From an uncultured Treponema sp. (GTDB lineage Bacteria; Spirochaetota; Spirochaetia; Treponematales; Treponemataceae), in NCBI GenBank assembly GCA_910584475.1, contig CAJUBD010000019.1, positions 1 through 42,895 of the forward strand: DNA of 42,895 nt, read 5' to 3'. The position numbers and the translations under genes were made by a program. Shown here piece by piece: positions 24,282-32,443 of the stretch. Below the pieces are notes generated by a model that was given only the letters and a program-made list of their open reading frames with translations, did not search any database and was not told where the DNA came from. The first letter of the stretch is position 1. Each line of letters begins with the position of its first letter.

Positions 24282-25472
24282 TTGAAAGGCAGTCAGGTTA
24301 CAATTGACCATGTGTCCAAGCGTTTCGGCGATTTTGTCGCGTTGGACGACATCGATTTTTCAATCAAGGGCGGCGAATTTTTTTCGTTGCTTGGTCCTTC
24401 GGGATGCGGGAAAACGACGCTTCTCCGCATTATAGCCGGATTTGAATTTCCTGATGAAGGTGCGGTTCTTTTTGACGACGAGAACGTAATTCCGCTTCCG
24501 CCGAACAAAAGGCAGTCGAACACGGTTTTCCAAAATTACGCGCTTTTTCCGCATTTGAGCGTCTATGAAAATGTCGCGTTTCCGCTCAGATTGCAAAAAC
24601 TTCCGAAAAATGAGATCGACGAGCGCGTGAAAAAATATCTGGCTTTAGTCCAGCTCGAGTCGCACAGTCACAAAAAGCCTTCGCAGCTTTCGGGCGGACA
24701 ACGCCAGCGCGTGGCGATCGCGCGCGCGCTTATAAACGAGCCGAAAGTGCTACTTTTGGACGAGCCGCTTTCCGCGCTTGACGCGAAACTCCGCGCGAAC
24801 CTTTTGATTGACCTCGACACGATTCACGACAAAATCGGAATCACATTTATCTATGTCACTCACGACCAAAGCGAAGCCCTCGCCGTAAGCGACCGCATCG
24901 CCGTGATGAACGCAGGGCATGTTTTGCAAGTGGGAAGTCCGTTTGAAATCTACGAAAGTCCCGCGACTCAATTCGTGGCGCAATTCATCGGCGAGACGAA
25001 TCTTTTTGAAAGCACGGTCGTCAACTGCGAGGCGCACAAGACCCCAAAAGGCGAAGACGATTTCATGGTGACGCTCAATACGCCCGCGCTGGGACTGCAG
25101 GCGCAGCTCGCCGGCGACACCCAAGCCACGAAGGAAGAAGACAAGAACATTTTGGTTACGGACTGGGAACATACCGATGTCGGGCAAAAAGTGGCATTTA
25201 CGATTCGTCCGGAAAAAATCCGAATCACGCTCGAGGAGCCGGATGTCCACGGCAGGCGCGACATCAATGTTTTCAAGGGGATTGTCGAAGAGCCGATTTA
25301 CACGGGATTCCAGTCTAAATTCTACGTGCGCCTTGAAAACGGCACTGTGATAAAGGTCTTCAAGCAACACGTGAACTATCTTGATGACGGACCTGAAATC
25401 GCGTGGAAAGACACGGTTTATGTTTCGTGGGCGGCCGATGACGGCTACATCGTGGAAGATATTAACAAATAG
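24282..25472 (+). CDS. potA: Spermidine/putrescine ABC transporter ATP-binding protein
   Basis: The 396-residue ATPase powers polyamine import. It has Walker A GPSGCGKTT (39-47), the Q-loop in FQNYALFPHLSV, signature LSGGQRQRVAIARAL (about 138-152), Walker B VLLLDEPLSALD and the H-loop histidine in YVTHDQSEA. The C-terminal part after ~240 is the TOBE regulatory domain of the MalK/PotA subgroup, longer than usual by an inserted acidic stretch (about 260-310). The start is a TTG at 24282 with GAGGA seven bases upstream. potB follows directly, and potC and two potD genes complete the system. Confidence 0.95.
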   Translation: MKGSQVTIDHVSKRFGDFVALDDIDFSIKGGEFFSLLGPSGCGKTTLLRIIAGFEFPDEGAVLFDDENVIPLPPNKRQSNTVFQNYALFPHLSVYENVAFPLRLQKLPKNEIDERVKKYLALVQLESHSHKKPSQLSGGQRQRVAIARALINEPKVLLLDEPLSALDAKLRANLLIDLDTIHDKIGITFIYVTHDQSEALAVSDRIAVMNAGHVLQVGSPFEIYESPATQFVAQFIGETNLFESTVVNCEAHKTPKGEDDFMVTLNTPALGLQAQLAGDTQATKEEDKNILVTDWEHTDVGQKVAFTIRPEKIRITLEEPDVHGRRDINVFKGIVEEPIYTGFQSKFYVRLENGTVIKVFKQHVNYLDDGPEIAWKDTVYVSWAADDGYIVEDINK

Positions 25473-25481
25473 GAATTGAAA

Positions 25482-26495
25482 TTGGAAGAAGCGGAAAAAG
25501 CCACATATAAAAAAAGCAATCCCGGACCGCGCTACGCATGGCCGATGGGGATTTGGTTCACGATTTTTTTCATCGTGCCAATCGCAATCATCGTATGCTA
25601 TTCTTTTATGAAGCGCGACGTTTACGGCGGAGTGGTGCGCGAATTCACGCTCAAGGCATACCGACAAATGATTGACACGGCCTACGGAAAAATTTTCTTG
25701 CGCACTCTTTGGATTGCCGCCGTTTCAAGTTTCATCTCAATCTTGCTCGCGCTTCCATGCGGATATGCCATCGCCAGAAGCCGCCATCAGACGCTCTTTT
25801 TGATTTTGGTGATAATTCCGTTTTTGACGAATTCGCTCATTCGCATTTTCGCTTGGATGACGATTTTGGGCGACAACGGCTTGCTCAATTCGCTTTTGAA
25901 TTTTTTTTGGAATTTAGCGCACTCGATTGGAATTGCCAGCGGAGAAAATTTCGTTCCACACAAATTCATGTTCACGCAAGGCGCGATCATCGCAGTGAGC
26001 ATCTATATGTATTTGCCTTACGCGATTCTGCCGATTTTCACCGCCGTGGACAGGTTCGACTTCAGTTTGCTTGAAGCCGCGCGAGACTTGGGCGCGACGA
26101 AGGCGCAGTCGATGCTGAAAGTCTTGATTCCGGGAATCAGGAGCGGAATTTTGAGCGCGATGATTTTCACGTTCATTCCGATTTTCGGGCAATACACGGT
26201 GCCGCAAATGGTCGGCGGAAAAGACAGTTATATGCTCGGCAATATTATTGTGGATCAAGTGCAAAAGGTGCGCAACTGGCCGCTCGCCTCGGCGTTCAGC
26301 CTCGTGATAACGATAATTTCCGTGGCGGCTATTTTGTGGATGCTCACCTCGAACAAAAAAGAAGAAAGCCTCAAAAAAGTTTCCGCGAAAGAAGAGATTG
26401 CCGCGAACACGAACACGCCGTTTTTGGCGGCAGCTTTGGCAAATGCCGAAAGCGCGGCGAATTTTTCGAATGCAAGCGGAGGCGGCGCGAAATGA
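25482..26495 (+). CDS. potB: Spermidine/putrescine ABC transporter permease
   Basis: The permease has six predicted membrane helices and the EAA loop EAARDLGATKAQSMLKVLIP (about 195-214) that docks onto PotA. The first helix (FTIFFIVPIAIIVCYSFM) and the helices around 70-130 follow the PotB/PotH pattern. The frame begins at a TTG at 25476, but AGGA at 25471-25474 is one base from that TTG and seven from the TTG at 25482, so I choose the latter. It begins nine bases after the potA stop. The C-terminus has a ~40-residue Ala/Lys/Glu-rich tail not usual in PotB. The stop overlaps the potC start (ATGA). Confidence 0.93.
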   Translation: MEEAEKATYKKSNPGPRYAWPMGIWFTIFFIVPIAIIVCYSFMKRDVYGGVVREFTLKAYRQMIDTAYGKIFLRTLWIAAVSSFISILLALPCGYAIARSRHQTLFLILVIIPFLTNSLIRIFAWMTILGDNGLLNSLLNFFWNLAHSIGIASGENFVPHKFMFTQGAIIAVSIYMYLPYAILPIFTAVDRFDFSLLEAARDLGATKAQSMLKVLIPGIRSGILSAMIFTFIPIFGQYTVPQMVGGKDSYMLGNIIVDQVQKVRNWPLASAFSLVITIISVAAILWMLTSNKKEESLKKVSAKEEIAANTNTPFLAAALANAESAANFSNASGGGAK

Positions 26496-27355
26496 GAAAT
26501 CCGTTCAAGATCTTCTTGAAAAAGCCGCATTTTTCAGAACTGACTCGCCACGCAAAGCGCAGCTGGAAAAAACGTTCGCCGCATTTTAGTTTTTCCAACA
26601 CGATGCTTGCGCTGTGCCTTTTGTTTTTGTTCATTCCGCTTTTCGTGATAATTTTCTATTCGTTCAACGAATCGAAGGATTCGAATTTTACGAATTTTTC
26701 GTTCGTTTGGTATGAAAAATTGATTTTCAATTCGGGCGATCTGTGGGCATCGCTTTGGAACAGTTTTTTTGTGGCAATCACGTCTTCCTTTGTCGCGACG
26801 ATTTTGGGAACGCTCGCCGCGATCGGAATCACTTGGTACAAATTCCGAGGACGCTCGTACATTCAGACCACTAGTTTTTTGCCGATGGTTTTGCCCGAAG
26901 TGGTTATGGGCGTTTCGCTTTTGATTTTTTTCAGCGGAATAAAAATGTCGCTCGGCTTGCTTACGATTTTCATCTCGCACACGACGTTCTGCATGCCGTT
27001 CGTCTATTTGATGGTGAGCGCACGAATCGACGAATTCGACTATTCGATTATCGAGGCGAGCCACGACTTGGGCGCAAACGAAATCCAGACTTTGACGAAA
27101 GTCGTAATCCCCGCGCTGATGCCGGGAATCATAAGCGGATTTATGATGAGCGTCACGATGTCTCTTGAAGATTATGTGATTACATTTTTGGTGAGCGGGC
27201 CTGGCAGCACGACGCTTCCGCTCTATGTCTATTCGATGATTCGCTTCGGCGTAAGCCCCGTGATAAACGCGCTTTCATTTGTAATCGTGCTCGCGATTTG
27301 CGCGATAACGATTGTCCTTCGAAAAAGCATAAAAAGTTTCGCCGCGTCAAGATAA
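26492..27355 (+). CDS. potC: Spermidine/putrescine ABC transporter permease
   Basis: This is the second permease of the polyamine importer, 287 residues with six membrane helices. The first is ALCLLFLFIPLFVIIFYSFN, and the EAA loop EASHDLGANEIQTLTKVVIP is at about 187-206. A frame is open 5' to 26336, but that part overlaps the potB coding region. The ATG at 26492 overlaps the potB stop by four bases and gives the proper PotC N-terminus, so translation is coupled. It pairs with PotB in the membrane and with PotA in the cytoplasm. Confidence 0.93.
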   Translation: MRNPFKIFLKKPHFSELTRHAKRSWKKRSPHFSFSNTMLALCLLFLFIPLFVIIFYSFNESKDSNFTNFSFVWYEKLIFNSGDLWASLWNSFFVAITSSFVATILGTLAAIGITWYKFRGRSYIQTTSFLPMVLPEVVMGVSLLIFFSGIKMSLGLLTIFISHTTFCMPFVYLMVSARIDEFDYSIIEASHDLGANEIQTLTKVVIPALMPGIISGFMMSVTMSLEDYVITFLVSGPGSTTLPLYVYSMIRFGVSPVINALSFVIVLAICAITIVLRKSIKSFAASR

Positions 27356-27357
27356 TA

Positions 27358-27432
27358 GGTGTTAAGTAATACGTCAGGCAAGCCCGACGATCTTACTTAT
27401 TACATCTTACCTATTACCTACCATGGAAAGGA
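27358..27432. repeat. Direct repeat copy 1, upstream of the TraX remnant
   Basis: About 75 bases beginning GTGTTAAGTAATACGTCAGG and ending TATTACCTACCATGGAAAGGA. The second copy at 27834-27908 is nearly the same. Each copy has an imperfect internal palindrome (AAGTAATA against TTACTTATTAC) and ends in an AAAGGA SD tract. Confidence 0.85.
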
Positions 27433-27437
27433 TTTTC

Positions 27438-27725
27438 ATGAGAATGGAAAAAAAATTAAATTCCAATCATTTAAAAATAATAGCTATCATTGCTATGACG
27501 ATAGACCATGCCACAGATTTGTTTTATCCTGCTTTTCCGGCACAGCCTTTACCAATTATGTTACATATTTTGGGAAGGCTAACGGCACCAATCATGTGGT
27601 TTTTTGTCGCGGAGGGATATTACTATACGCGTATTGTTTTAAATAAATTTTCAATTTGCCAGATAGACTGCAAAGCCTTCCGAGCCACACTGATGGCGCG
27701 TGTGACTACGATGAAAGCACGATAA
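27438..27725 (+). pseudogene. TraX-family membrane protein, truncated
   Basis: The first ~70 residues match the TraX family N-terminus: LKIIAIIAMTIDHATDLFYP, then LPIMLHILGRLTAPIMWFFV and AEGYYYTR, two hydrophobic segments with the typical DH pair. After about residue 72 the likeness stops, and the frame runs through unrelated sequence to 27725, whereas intact TraX proteins are ~220-250 residues. The ATG at 27438 has AAAGGA five bases upstream. The fragment lies between two direct repeat copies and splits potC from potD. TraX proteins are linked to pilin N-acetylation in F plasmids, but chromosomal members have unclear roles. I consider this a remnant. Confidence 0.7.
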
Positions 27726-27769
27726 CAGTGGCAAGCGAAAATCAAGCAATTGCGGCACGGCTTTGACGG

Positions 27770-27798
27770 TTGCACTTGCAAGGCATTTATGCTATACT
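27770..27798 (+). promoter_or_regulatory. Candidate promoter for the first potD
   Basis: TTGCAC (27770-27775), 17-base spacer, TATACT (27793-27798). It lies between the TraX remnant and the second direct repeat, giving potD its own transcript with a ~270-base structured leader. Confidence 0.6.
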
Positions 27799-27833
27799 TG
27801 AAAAGTGCATTCGTAAATTAGGTAATAAGTAAT

Positions 27834-27908
27834 GGGTGTTAAGTAATACGTCAGGCAAGTTCGCCGCTATTACTTATTACATCTTACATATTACCTAACA
27901 TGGAAAGG
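27834..27908. repeat. Direct repeat copy 2, upstream of the first potD
   Basis: Near-identical to 27358-27432. Here GGTAATAAGTAAT upstream pairs with ATTACTTATTAC downstream, so the copy folds into a long imperfect hairpin. It ends in GGAAAGGAG, which is also the SD tract of the following four-hairpin unit. Confidence 0.85.
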
Positions 27909-28071
27909 AGTCATGATAAAAATGCCGCTGAAATAGCGCGGCATCTTTATCATAACAAGTTTGCGTTGCAAACTTGCTTATATACCTGTGCGCGTCGCAG
28001 CAAGTTGCTTACCGCGCACGCTAAAAAGTCAAGAGCAAAATTGCAATTTTGCTCTTGACTTTTTATGGGAG
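27903..28071 (+). repeat. Complete four-hairpin unit lambda in the potD leader
   Basis: SD AAAGGAG (27904-27910); hp1 ATGATAAAAATGCCGC/GCGGCATCTTTATCAT with core CTGAAATAGCG (27913-27953); hp2 CAAGTTTGC/GCAAACTTG (27956-27976); linker CTTATATACCT; hp3 GTGCGCG...CGCGCAC with CAGCAAGTTGCTT (27988-28019); hp4 AAAAAGTCAAGAGCAAAA.../TTTTGCTCTTGACTTTTT (28023-28064); then GGGAG, the potD SD. Confidence 0.93.
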
Positions 28072-28076
28072 TTTTT

Positions 28077-29144
28077 ATGAAAAAAGTTTTTGGCAAGAAT
28101 CTTGCGCGCGCGGCTTTCGCGGCGTTCATTGCTACCGCGTTTTGCGCCGTCATTTCTTCCTGCTCTAAAAAAGACGAGCGAGTTCTCTTTCTTTACAATT
28201 GGACTTACTACACGCCAGACGAAGTTCTGCGCGACTTTGAAAAGGAATTCAATTGCACGGTAAAAGTGGACAGCTACGCTTCGAACGAGGAAATGTATTC
28301 CAAGTTGCGCGCCGGCGCGAAAGGATACGACATCGTTGTTCCATCGCAAGACTATGTTTCTATAATGATTCGCCAGGGAATGCTTCGCGAATTGGATCAG
28401 GCGAAATTGACGAACCGCGCGAACATAAATCCCGTGGTTTTGGAAAAAGCGGAATACGATCCCGAAATGCGCTATGCAGTTCCGTATTATTTTGGCGCGG
28501 CGGGAGTGAGCGTGAACAAGACGAAAGCACCTTTTGAATACGAGCGCAGTTGGAACATTTTTTCCGACGCAAGGTTTGCGGGGCACGCCACGATGATGGA
28601 CGACATGCGCGAAGTGATGGGCGACGCGCTCGCGCATTTGGGCTATGATGTCAATTCGCTTTCCGATTCCGAATTGGACGAGGCGGAACAATTCATCACG
28701 CAGAACTGGCTTCCGAATCTTGTCAAATTCGACGCGGAAAGTTTTGGAAAGTCTTTCGCTTCGGGCGACTTTTGGCTTTGCCACGGATATGCGGAAGTGG
28801 TTTACGGCGAAGTGCCAAAGGAAAAATGGGAAGAGACAATCGACTTTTTCATTCCTGCCGAGGGAGGGGCTAGTTATCTTGACAGCATGTGCATCCTGAA
28901 AGACGCGCCTCATTATGACTTGGCGAACGATTTCATCAACTACATTCACCGCCCGGAAGTGTACGCGAAATTTTTGGACGCGTTCAACTTTCCGTGTTTC
29001 GTCAATTTGCAGGCCGCGCAATTTATGAAGGAAAAGCCGATGTACGAAGCCGAGCAGATGAACAACTGTACGCTCAAAATCGACTTGGGCGAAGGCTTGG
29101 ACAAATTCAACGAAAGATGGCAGAGGATAAGATTTACAGATTGA
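28077..29144 (+). CDS. potD: Spermidine/putrescine-binding lipoprotein, copy 1
   Basis: This is the substrate-binding protein of the polyamine importer, anchored as a lipoprotein: signal up to VISSC with the cysteine near residue 24. The mature part has LFLYNWTYYTPDEVLRDFEK near its start, the family mark of PotD/PotF, and GAKGYDIVVPSQDYVSIMI near 80-98. Acidic and aromatic residues (e.g. W in DFWLCHGYAEVVYGEV) are in the places known to bind polyamines. I start it at the ATG at 28077, six bases after GGGAG; the earlier ATG at 28065 lies in hp4 of the leader. A second, closely related potD follows 325 bases downstream. Confidence 0.94.
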   Translation: MKKVFGKNLARAAFAAFIATAFCAVISSCSKKDERVLFLYNWTYYTPDEVLRDFEKEFNCTVKVDSYASNEEMYSKLRAGAKGYDIVVPSQDYVSIMIRQGMLRELDQAKLTNRANINPVVLEKAEYDPEMRYAVPYYFGAAGVSVNKTKAPFEYERSWNIFSDARFAGHATMMDDMREVMGDALAHLGYDVNSLSDSELDEAEQFITQNWLPNLVKFDAESFGKSFASGDFWLCHGYAEVVYGEVPKEKWEETIDFFIPAEGGASYLDSMCILKDAPHYDLANDFINYIHRPEVYAKFLDAFNFPCFVNLQAAQFMKEKPMYEAEQMNNCTLKIDLGEGLDKFNERWQRIRFTD

Positions 29145-29167
29145 AAAAGCGCAATGCGCTTTTTCAA
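29141..29167 (+). terminator. Hairpin at the end of the first potD
   Basis: TTGAAAAAGCGC-AAT-GCGCTTTTTCAA is a perfect 12-base-pair stem that includes the potD stop codon, with a T5 run inside the 3' arm. It probably terminates transcription or protects the transcript end. Confidence 0.65.
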
Positions 29168-29171
29168 TCAC

Positions 29172-29450
29172 GAGTTTTCGTTTGCTCTCAAAAGGCTCGC
29201 ATTTTTGTCCGCTTCGCGTTCAAAAAGCACGAAAACTCGCAGATGGTTTTGTGTGGAAGTGTTTTTCAATCATGAGTTTTGTAAAAAACTAGTTATTGAA
29301 GTCAGTGGCATTCTTTTGACGCTGACTTCAAATTTCCGCAAAGCGGACAAAAGGCATAAAAACTCGCAGTCGTTTCAAATGAAAGCTGCGCAGTTATTTA
29401 TAAAACTAAAGCGGTGTCGTATGATTGCCGCCAAATTCAAACGAGGTTAA
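29172..29450. repeat. Decayed hairpin repeats between the two potD genes
   Basis: CGAGTTTTCGT near 29172 pairs with ACGAAAACTCG near 29230 across a long loop. TTGAAGTCAG...CTGACTTCAA around 29297-29332 is an hp1 with the core GGCATTCTTTTGACG. A further AAAACTCG arm appears near 29365. These look like remains of a four-hairpin unit expanded by insertion. No gene is seen in this 325-base gap. Confidence 0.5.
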
Positions 29451-29469
29451 ATAGATACAGGAGAAAAAA

Positions 29470-30531
29470 ATGAAACTAATTAAAAAAGCGAATCTTGCTC
29501 TCGCCATGGCATTTTGCGTGGCGACACTTTTCACGGTCACATCGTGTTCGAAAAGCAAGGCGAACACTCTCTATCTTTACAATTGGACTTATTACACTCC
29601 GGAAAAAGTCGTAGAAAAATTCGAAGCCGAATTCAACTGTACAGTCAAACTTGACAGTTACGCCACTTGCGAGGAAATGTATTCAAAACTGCGCGCCGGC
29701 GCGAAAGGCTATGACATAGTGATTCCTTCGAACGACTTTGTTTCGATAATGATAAAACAAGGGATGCTCCGCCCGCTCGACAAATCGAAATTGTCGAACG
29801 CCGACAAAATAAATCCGCGCGTTTTGCAAATGGCGACTCACGATCCCGAAATGAAATATTCCGTGCCCTACGCTTTGAGCGCGACGGGAATTATGGTGAA
29901 CAAAACGAAAGCCCCCGCCTCGGATTATTCGCGCGACTACGATATTTTCGCGGACAAGCGTTTTGCCAGTCACGCCACGATGATGGACGATATGCGCGAA
30001 GTTTTTGGCGACGCGCTTTTGTTTCTCGGATACAACGGCAATTCGCTCAAAGATTCGGAATTGGATGCCGCGTTGAATTTGGTAAAAGAAAAATGGAAAC
30101 CGAATCTCGTGAAATTCGATGCGGAAGGATTCGGAAAGTCTTTTGCCTCGGGCGACTTTTGGCTTTGTCAGGGCTATCCTGAAATCGTCTACGGCGAAGT
30201 GGACGAGGCGCGCTGGGAAGAGACGATCGATTTTTTCATTCCGAGCGAAGGCGGAATGGCGAGTCTTGACTGCATGTGCATTTTGAAAGACGCGCCGCAT
30301 TATGATTTAGCGAACGAATTCATCAACTTCATCCATCGCCCCGAAAACTATGCGCTTTTCATCGACCAGTTCCGCTATCCTTGCGTAGTGAATCCCGCCG
30401 CGCTTGAATATGTCACGACGAAGCCAATGTACGATCCCGAGCAAGCCTTGAACTGCACGCTCAAAGCCGATTTGGGCGACGGCATCGACAAGTACAGCGA
30501 AAGGTGGCAGGAAATCAGGTTTGGAAATTAA
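29470..30531 (+). CDS. potD: Spermidine/putrescine-binding lipoprotein, copy 2
   Basis: This second binding protein is closely related to the one just upstream: both share YNWTYYTP, FNCTVK, EEMYSKLRAGAKGYDIV, ATMMDDMREV, FGKSFASGDFWLC and SERW/NERW ends. The lipoprotein signal ends at VTSC. The ATG at 29470 has AGGAGA five bases upstream. The differences are spread over the protein (e.g. the loop after NKTKAP), so the two may prefer different polyamines or have different affinities while feeding the same PotABC. A hairpin terminator follows. Confidence 0.94.
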   Translation: MKLIKKANLALAMAFCVATLFTVTSCSKSKANTLYLYNWTYYTPEKVVEKFEAEFNCTVKLDSYATCEEMYSKLRAGAKGYDIVIPSNDFVSIMIKQGMLRPLDKSKLSNADKINPRVLQMATHDPEMKYSVPYALSATGIMVNKTKAPASDYSRDYDIFADKRFASHATMMDDMREVFGDALLFLGYNGNSLKDSELDAALNLVKEKWKPNLVKFDAEGFGKSFASGDFWLCQGYPEIVYGEVDEARWEETIDFFIPSEGGMASLDCMCILKDAPHYDLANEFINFIHRPENYALFIDQFRYPCVVNPAALEYVTTKPMYDPEQALNCTLKADLGDGIDKYSERWQEIRFGN

Positions 30532-30539
30532 ATGAAAAA

Positions 30540-30557
30540 GGTCGCCGCTAGGCGACC
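30540..30557 (+). terminator. Terminator after the second potD
   Basis: GGTCGCC-GCTA-GGCGACC, nine bases after the stop, followed by AATTTTG. A short strong stem with a weak T-run. From here to 30708 no gene is seen. Confidence 0.65.
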
Positions 30558-30708
30558 AATTTTGACGCGGCAAATAAAGTTCAAAGTCGTTATAACAAAA
30601 TAAGTTACAACTGAAATTTTGGCAAGACAAACGCAACTTGATTAGTTGTAATAAAAAACATTACAACATAAATTTCGCCAATCATTTTACATACAAAAAA
30701 TCATTTCA

Positions 30709-32409
30709 TTACAAGCGTGCAGATGAAGTTGACTGCAAGACGCTGAAAAATTTTATTCCGCTGCTTTCGGGAACGGTGAAATTGTAAAAGAATTCAACAT
30801 AGAATTCCCGCTTTTCGGCGGCAAGTTTGCTTGCGTTCGACATCGATTTCAATGAAAGCGACTCTCCGGGCAAAAGGCTTTTTTCATGCGAAGCGACCCA
30901 GACAGTCGAACCGGGCACGCTGAAGTTTCCGTTTCCTGCAAAAAAATTCAAATACACAGTGCGACGGCGGTTTTTCCAATACTTGCTTTCTGTGATTGAA
31001 ACTCCAGGTTTTTCGTCACGGAAAAATGCTGTTATTTTTCCTTTTTCGTTGTAAGAAAATCCGCTTCCGCCTTTTGCCTTAATATGGAGTTCTTCGTGCA
31101 ATTCTTTTTCGTAATAAGCAAGATTTTTGTTTTCATTTATAACTGGGTTAATCTGAATGCGAAAGTGGCAATCTTCGCCGGCTTCGCACAGCGGAAAAAG
31201 ACAGTTAAGATTTTTCTTGCGGACGGCAGTTCCGTTCACTAAATACGCGCGCACGATTTCATCGCCGCTTTTGGCGAGCTTGTAAATAATCACCGTGCCG
31301 AAACCTTCGGAATACGCTTTGTCTTCAGGGCGTTGTATGGTGAAGAGAATGCCTTTTTCTGTCGCCTGCGCCTTGACATGCTCTGTTTCAGGCTCGAAGC
31401 GCACGTCCGCCATTTCGTTTTCCTTGACTATGACATTCCGCGAAAATGTGTCCGCGCCGCGAAATTCCACCGCGTACATTCCGGCAGGAAGATTGTCCAG
31501 CACAAGCGTTCCATAAGCGCGAACTGTTCCTGCCTGAACGCCGTCAAGATACACGCTTCCCGCCTGAGGGCTTGAAATCTTGAGCGATCCTGATGCCTGC
31601 GAAACGGCAACGCTTGCGCCATCCTGCGAGACAGAATGATTTTCCGTCTTTGTAGTTGAATTATTTCTGGCAAGATACACGATGTCCGTCATTTGGGAAT
31701 ATTCGCCGGGAGTCTGCGCTCCGTCCGTAAGCCGCTGCACTTCGCGCCGCACGTTTATCAGCATTGCCTGAAGGCTTTCGCCTTTGCGCGTAAGTTCCTT
31801 TGCGAGAACAGGAGTGAACACGCCGTCCTGCGCCGTGCATCCTGCTTCCGCCGAATAGACAATGATAGAATTTTTGGGCTTGACGGAAAACGCCGCAAGT
31901 CCGCGCGACGCGCTCCGTCCGCTTCCCGCAGGCAGGGGATTGTTACGACACGAGTCAAAGACGACTATGTTCGTGTCGGCCGCCATGCAATTCATCACTT
32001 CGTCCGCATCAAGCGCACGTGTCTTTACGCGTTGCTCGTCGGGGATTTCGGCAGTGGACGGAATGAGATAATTTTTTCCTGCGACTTGCACCGCGTGTCC
32101 GCCGTAATGAAAGAACGCCGTGCCGCCAGATTTTTTTACGATTGCTTCAAAATCAAACAGCGCGTCGTTCATTTCTTCAAGGCTCGCATTCTTCACGATT
32201 TTCACCGTGAAGCCAATTTGCTCGAGCGCGGCGCGAAGTTGTTCCGCTTCTTTGACCGGCCCCGCGAGGCTTGAAAAATGTTTGTATGTTCCGTTCGCAA
32301 TCAAAAGCGCGTGGCGCGATTCTTGTGATGCGAGCGGAGCGGCAAAAAGAAGACAGAATGCCGTAAGTGCGAAAATGGATTTCAAGATGGATTTCATTTT
32401 ATTTTTCAT
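30709..32409 (-). CDS. Exported caspase-like (C14) peptidase with PEGA domain, copy 1
   Basis: The 566-residue protein has a signal peptide (MKNKMKSILKSIFALTAFCL, ending near residue 28), then a caspase/metacaspase domain (about 32-260) with the catalytic pair His105 in HYGGHA and Cys154 in FDSCRNNP. A PEGA-like domain (GSLKISSPQAGSVYLDG, near 315-380) and a ~190-residue C-terminal part that I cannot assign follow. It should act outside the cytoplasm. A frame is open to 32763, but its first 118 residues overlap the upstream gene; the ATG at 32409 has AAGGA two to three bases before it and begins the signal peptide. The domain is nearly identical to that of the copy at 34204-35517, while the C-termini differ. 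Confidence 0.9.
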   Translation of the reverse strand: MKNKMKSILKSIFALTAFCLLFAAPLASQESRHALLIANGTYKHFSSLAGPVKEAEQLRAALEQIGFTVKIVKNASLEEMNDALFDFEAIVKKSGGTAFFHYGGHAVQVAGKNYLIPSTAEIPDEQRVKTRALDADEVMNCMAADTNIVVFDSCRNNPLPAGSGRSASRGLAAFSVKPKNSIIVYSAEAGCTAQDGVFTPVLAKELTRKGESLQAMLINVRREVQRLTDGAQTPGEYSQMTDIVYLARNNSTTKTENHSVSQDGASVAVSQASGSLKISSPQAGSVYLDGVQAGTVRAYGTLVLDNLPAGMYAVEFRGADTFSRNVIVKENEMADVRFEPETEHVKAQATEKGILFTIQRPEDKAYSEGFGTVIIYKLAKSGDEIVRAYLVNGTAVRKKNLNCLFPLCEAGEDCHFRIQINPVINENKNLAYYEKELHEELHIKAKGGSGFSYNEKGKITAFFRDEKPGVSITESKYWKNRRRTVYLNFFAGNGNFSVPGSTVWVASHEKSLLPGESLSLKSMSNASKLAAEKREFYVEFFYNFTVPESSGIKFFSVLQSTSSARL

Positions 32410-32443
32410 TTTCCTTATTATTCCAACTCGTAAAAAAATCCGC

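Noticed and set aside
24750..25667. Long minus-strand open frame over potA and potB
   Set aside because: Shadow frame with biased composition, opposite to two certain genes.
28029..29171. Long minus-strand open frame of 380 codons over the first potD
   Set aside because: It is the shadow of potD; its protein is rich in Arg, His and Phe and has no SD or domain.
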